Source: Desulfuromonadales bacterium
Lineage (GTDB): Bacteria; Desulfobacterota; Desulfuromonadia; Desulfuromonadales; BM103
Assembly: GCA_029859485.1 (NCBI GenBank)
Contig: JAOUDB010000118.1
Coordinates: 1 to 7,334 of the forward strand
Length of the DNA: 7,334 nt
Direction of reading: 5' to 3'
This document shows positions 4,992 to 7,334 of the stretch, one piece after another; position 1 is the first letter of the stretch; the number at the start of each line of letters is the position of its first letter. The position numbers and the translations under genes were made by a program. The notes beneath the pieces were generated by a model. It saw only the letters and a list, made by a program, of their open reading frames with translations, was not told the origin of the DNA and did no database searches.

Positions 4992-5828
4992 TTATTGAGC
5001 CATCTCTTCAAGACGACGAATTCGTTCGGCCATCGGCGGGTGCGTGGTGAAGAGTGCTTTAACACCACCACCACCGCGCAGAGGATTGACGATAAACATG
5101 TGCGCCGTCGCCTCATTAACCCGTGGCATGGGTGCGCTCTCGTTGGCGTTCTCGAGTTTGCGCAGGGCGTTGGCTAGGAAAAGCGGGTTGCCGCAGAGCT
5201 GGGCGCCGCCCTTGTCGGCTTCAAACTCACGGGAGCGGGAGATCGCCATCTGGATCAGCATGGCAGCCATCGGCGCGATGATGGCCAGAACGATCAGGGC
5301 GAGTGGATTACTGTCTTCTTCGTCGCGGCCAAAACCACCGAAAATAGCTGCCCACTGGGCCATGTGCGCCAGGTAAGCGATGGCTCCGGCGATGGTCGCG
5401 GCGATCGAACCGATCAGGATGTCACGGTGCATGACATGGCTCATCTCGTGGGCCATAACCCCTTTCAGTTCGTCACGGGAAAGAACCTGCGTGATCCCTT
5501 CCGTCGCAGCAACCACGGCGTGCTCGGGGTTTCGGCCTGTGGCAAAGGCATTGGGAGTCGCTTGTGGCAGGGTGTAAACCTTGGGCATCGGCAACTGGTT
5601 GATCTGGCAGATCTCAGTGACAACATCGAAAAGCGGACCGCTGGTCACCTGATTCCCTTTATACATCTTGATAACGATCTTATCGGAAAACCAGTAAGAG
5701 CCCATGTTTATGACGCTGGCCATGATCAGGGCAAAGAGAGCGCCACCTCGACCGCCGATCATACCGCCGACAAAAACCAGGCCGAGAGTTAAAACCGTGA
5801 GCAGGATAGCCGTGCGGAGAATGTTCAT
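4992..5828 (-). CDS. htpX: Membrane zinc metalloprotease HtpX (M48 family)
   Basis: HtpX is an inner-membrane protease that degrades misfolded or unassembled membrane proteins. The protein has 278 residues. Two hydrophobic segments lie at about 7-26 and 28-47, and two more at about 138-163 and 175-196. The zinc motif HEMSH (127-131) supplies two histidines and catalytic Glu128; the third ligand is Glu201 in SRSREFEAD (EFEAD, residues 201-205). The conserved stretch TPNAFATGR (91-99) and the C-terminal [14 protein letters not shown] match the family. At this length it is the compact, standard form. The ATG start is preceded by AAAAGG ten bases away, a weak site. It has its own promoter candidate and a strong terminator, so it is probably a single-gene unit set between fmt and rsmB. 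Confidence 0.95.
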   Translation of the reverse strand: MNILRTAILLTVLTLGLVFVGGMIGGRGGALFALIMASVINMGSYWFSDKIVIKMYKGNQVTSGPLFDVVTEICQINQLPMPKVYTLPQATPNAFATGRNPEHAVVAATEGITQVLSRDELKGVMAHEMSHVMHRDILIGSIAATIAGAIAYLAHMAQWAAIFGGFGRDEEDSNPLALIVLAIIAPMAAMLIQMAISRSREFEADKGGAQLCGNPLFLANALRKLENANESAPMPRVNEATAHMFIVNPLRGGGGVKALFTTHPPMAERIRRLEEMAQ

Positions 5829-5887
5829 TGCGCAAAAGCCTTTTCGTCAAAGGGTTGATGGATGTTTTTCACTCAACTGAGAGTAAT

Positions 5888-5916
5888 AATGTAGCTACGA
5901 ATCACCGGATTTCAAG
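5888..5916 (-). promoter_or_regulatory. Promoter candidate for htpX, possibly heat-shock sigma dependent
   Basis: On the minus strand CTTGAAA (complement of 5910-5916) is followed 15 bases later by CTACATTA. CTTGAAA matches the -35 of sigma-32 promoters exactly; the -10 matches CCCCATNT only partly (C..CAT). The same DNA also reads as a housekeeping promoter, TTGAAA-16-TACATT. Transcription would begin near 5881, leaving a leader of about 50 bases. In E. coli htpX is a heat-shock gene, which makes the first reading attractive. Confidence 0.45.
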
Positions 5917-5939
5917 TTTTACAGGCGATTGGTCCTCTC

Positions 5940-6878
5940 TTATTCCATCATTGCGCCGGCTTCCAATGGGCAGCCGCGTAGAAAATCTGCCGCAGCCAGG
6001 CGTTTACGCCCGGCCAGCTGCAGCTGCTGAATCCGCAGCGAGCCACTGCCGCAGGCGACACAGACGCCGTTCTTGTCAGCAGCGATAACGTTTCCGGGCA
6101 GGCCTTCTGCCGCTTCCGGGCTGGTTTCGGCCAACTTGAGGAGCTCACCGTTGATGGTGGTGTAGGCGCCCGGCCAGGGGTCGAGTCCGCGCACATGATT
6201 GTGAATTTCCTGAGCAGAGCGGCTCCAGTCGATGCGGCCGTCTTCCTTTTTCATCAGCGAGGCGTAAGTGCTCTGCTCGTCATCCTGTACTTCTCGCTGC
6301 AGGGTGCCGGCACAGAGTTGTCGCAAGGTCTCTTCCATCGTTTCCCGGCCAAGGCTGGCCAGGCGATCATGCAGTTCACCGGCGGTTTCTTCTGGCCCGA
6401 TCGACAGGGCCTTTTTCACCAGCATGTCGCCAGTGTCGAGACCGACATCCATGTACATCGTGGTGATGCCGGTCTCCGTTTCACCGTCTATGATCGCCTT
6501 GTTGATCGGCGCGGCGCCACGGTACTTGGGCAACAATGAGGCGTGGACGTTGATGCAGCCATGGGCGGGAATTTCGAGCACTCTCTTCGGCAGGATCTGG
6601 CCGTAAGCCACCACCACGATCAGATCGGGGGCGAGAGCTTCGAGCTCGGCGACAGCTTCCGATTGACGCAGCTTGAGCGGTTGGTAAACAGGGATGTCGT
6701 ATTTTTGCGCCAGCTCCTTGACCGGTGGCACCGCCAACTGCTTGCCGCGTCCTTTAGGACGGTCGGGCTGGGTATAGACGCCGACCATTTTGCAGCCTGC
6801 ATCAATTAAGCCCTGCAGGGTCTGCAAGGCGAAATCGGGGGTTCCCATGAAAACGGTTCGTAGCTCTTGTGGCTGCAT
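5940..6878 (-). CDS. fmt: Methionyl-tRNA formyltransferase
   Basis: Fmt formylates the amino group of methionyl-tRNA(fMet) with 10-formyltetrahydrofolate, producing the initiator used in bacterial translation. The 312 residues cover the whole family length. VFMGTPDFA (9-17) begins the Rossmann-like domain. The loop DRPKGRGKQL (39-48) corresponds to the tRNA-contacting insertion. The catalytic set is Asn110 and His112 in INVHASLLPKYRGAAPI (109-125) and Asp148 in DVGLDTGDM. The C-terminal OB-fold begins around residue 205 and includes HNHVRGLDPWPGAYT. The ATG immediately follows the def stop codon with no spacer, and GGAG lies nine bases upstream inside def, so the two are co-transcribed. The reaction is the counterpart of the deformylase upstream. 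Confidence 0.97.
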   Translation of the reverse strand: MQPQELRTVFMGTPDFALQTLQGLIDAGCKMVGVYTQPDRPKGRGKQLAVPPVKELAQKYDIPVYQPLKLRQSEAVAELEALAPDLIVVVAYGQILPKRVLEIPAHGCINVHASLLPKYRGAAPINKAIIDGETETGITTMYMDVGLDTGDMLVKKALSIGPEETAGELHDRLASLGRETMEETLRQLCAGTLQREVQDDEQSTYASLMKKEDGRIDWSRSAQEIHNHVRGLDPWPGAYTTINGELLKLAETSPEAAEGLPGNVIAADKNGVCVACGSGSLRIQQLQLAGRKRLAAADFLRGCPLEAGAMME

Positions 6879-7334
6879 TTACATCTGCTCCGTTAAATGT
6901 TCCTGGATTTTCTTCCACTTCTTGCGAAAGATGCTGCGCTTGAGTGGTGAAAGGTGGTCGACAAAGAGGATGCCGTTGAGATGGTCAATTTCATGCTGGC
7001 AGGCGACTGATGTCAGGCCTTGTGCCTCGATAACGTGGGCCTTTTCATCCAGATCCTGAAAACGCACCTTGACCGTGGCGCTGCGGCTGACCTTGGCATA
7101 GTACTCCGGTACCGACAGGCAGCCCTCTTCCTCAAAGCATTCGCCTTCCTGGTCGATCACTTCCGGATTGACCATAATCAGCAGCTGCGCATCTTCGTCC
7201 CGCGCGGAGCAGTCGATCACGGTCAAGCGTTTGCTGATACCAACCTGGGGTGCGGCAAGGCCAACGCCCGGAGCGGCATACATGGTCTCTGCCATGTCGT
7301 GGGCCAGCTGACGCAGGGAATCGTCGAACTCAGT
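6879..7334 (-). CDS. def: Peptide deformylase (partial, 5' end outside window)
   Basis: Deformylase removes the formyl group from the N-terminal methionine of new proteins. The frame stays open to the window edge, and the 13 codons before the methionine at 7293-7295 (TEFDDSLRQLAHD) fit the family, so that methionine is internal. About 20-30 N-terminal residues are missing. Counting from that methionine, motif 1 is GVGLAAPQVG (10-19), motif 2 is EGCLS (57-61, metal ligand Cys59) and motif 3 is QHEIDHLNG (100-108, ligands His101 and His105, catalytic Glu102). All three are intact, so the enzyme should be active, normally with Fe2+ in the cytoplasm. The tail after motif 3 is long and basic (LKRSIFRKKWKK). 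The stop directly abuts the fmt start. Confidence 0.96.
   Translation of the reverse strand, partial: TEFDDSLRQLAHDMAETMYAAPGVGLAAPQVGISKRLTVIDCSARDEDAQLLIMVNPEVIDQEGECFEEEGCLSVPEYYAKVSRSATVKVRFQDLDEKAHVIEAQGLTSVACQHEIDHLNGILFVDHLSPLKRSIFRKKWKKIQEHLTEQM

Noticed and set aside
1..7334. CRISPR array, tRNA/rRNA gene, complete insertion sequence or defence system
   Set aside because: No regularly spaced repeats, cloverleaf, transposase or toxin-antitoxin frames were seen on either strand.

Overview
The window reads as a housekeeping stretch from a mid-GC bacterium, most likely a member of the Desulfuromonadia (Geobacter/Desulfuromonas/Pelobacter relatives). The main pointer is the partial gene at the left edge: its NuoF-type iron-sulfur domain, with CCAKCTPG and CKCTLC motifs, resembles the N-terminus of SfrB-type NADPH oxidoreductases known from that group. 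This placement rests on remembered family resemblance, not on a search.

Layout. Every gene except one lies on the minus strand, so transcription runs mostly right to left. At the right edge, def (cut by the window end) and fmt are directly abutted: together they form and process the N-terminal formyl-methionine of new proteins. Next is htpX, a membrane zinc protease, with its own promoter candidate (a CTTGAAA -35 that fits a heat-shock sigma as well as the housekeeping sigma) and a strong intrinsic terminator. A gene-free stretch of about 630 bases follows. It holds a structured, probably dispersed, non-coding element with mirror-image ends (about 4443-4827). Then come rsmB (16S rRNA m5C methyltransferase), rpe (ribulose-phosphate 3-epimerase) and a Nudix CoA pyrophosphatase; rpe and the Nudix gene overlap by ATGA. 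The one plus-strand gene is a small glutaredoxin, convergent with the Nudix gene and divergent from a short lipoprotein gene of unknown function. A 337-base gap then leads to the oxidoreductase gene at the left edge. That gap holds a palindromic operator candidate, a terminator-like hairpin and a possible remnant of a repeat.

How the genes fit together. def, fmt and rsmB all serve translation (initiator formylation, deformylation, ribosome modification). htpX deals with membrane protein quality. rpe links the pentose phosphate and Calvin-type pathways. The Nudix enzyme trims damaged or excess CoA. The glutaredoxin and the oxidoreductase belong to thiol and NAD(P)H redox metabolism, but nothing in the sequence ties them to each other.

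I did not find a convincing new multigene system. The observations most worth a second look are intergenic: the mirrored-end element before rsmB, the hairpin in the oxidoreductase leader, the heat-shock-like htpX promoter, and an exact 13-base repeat at the start and stop codons of rsmB.
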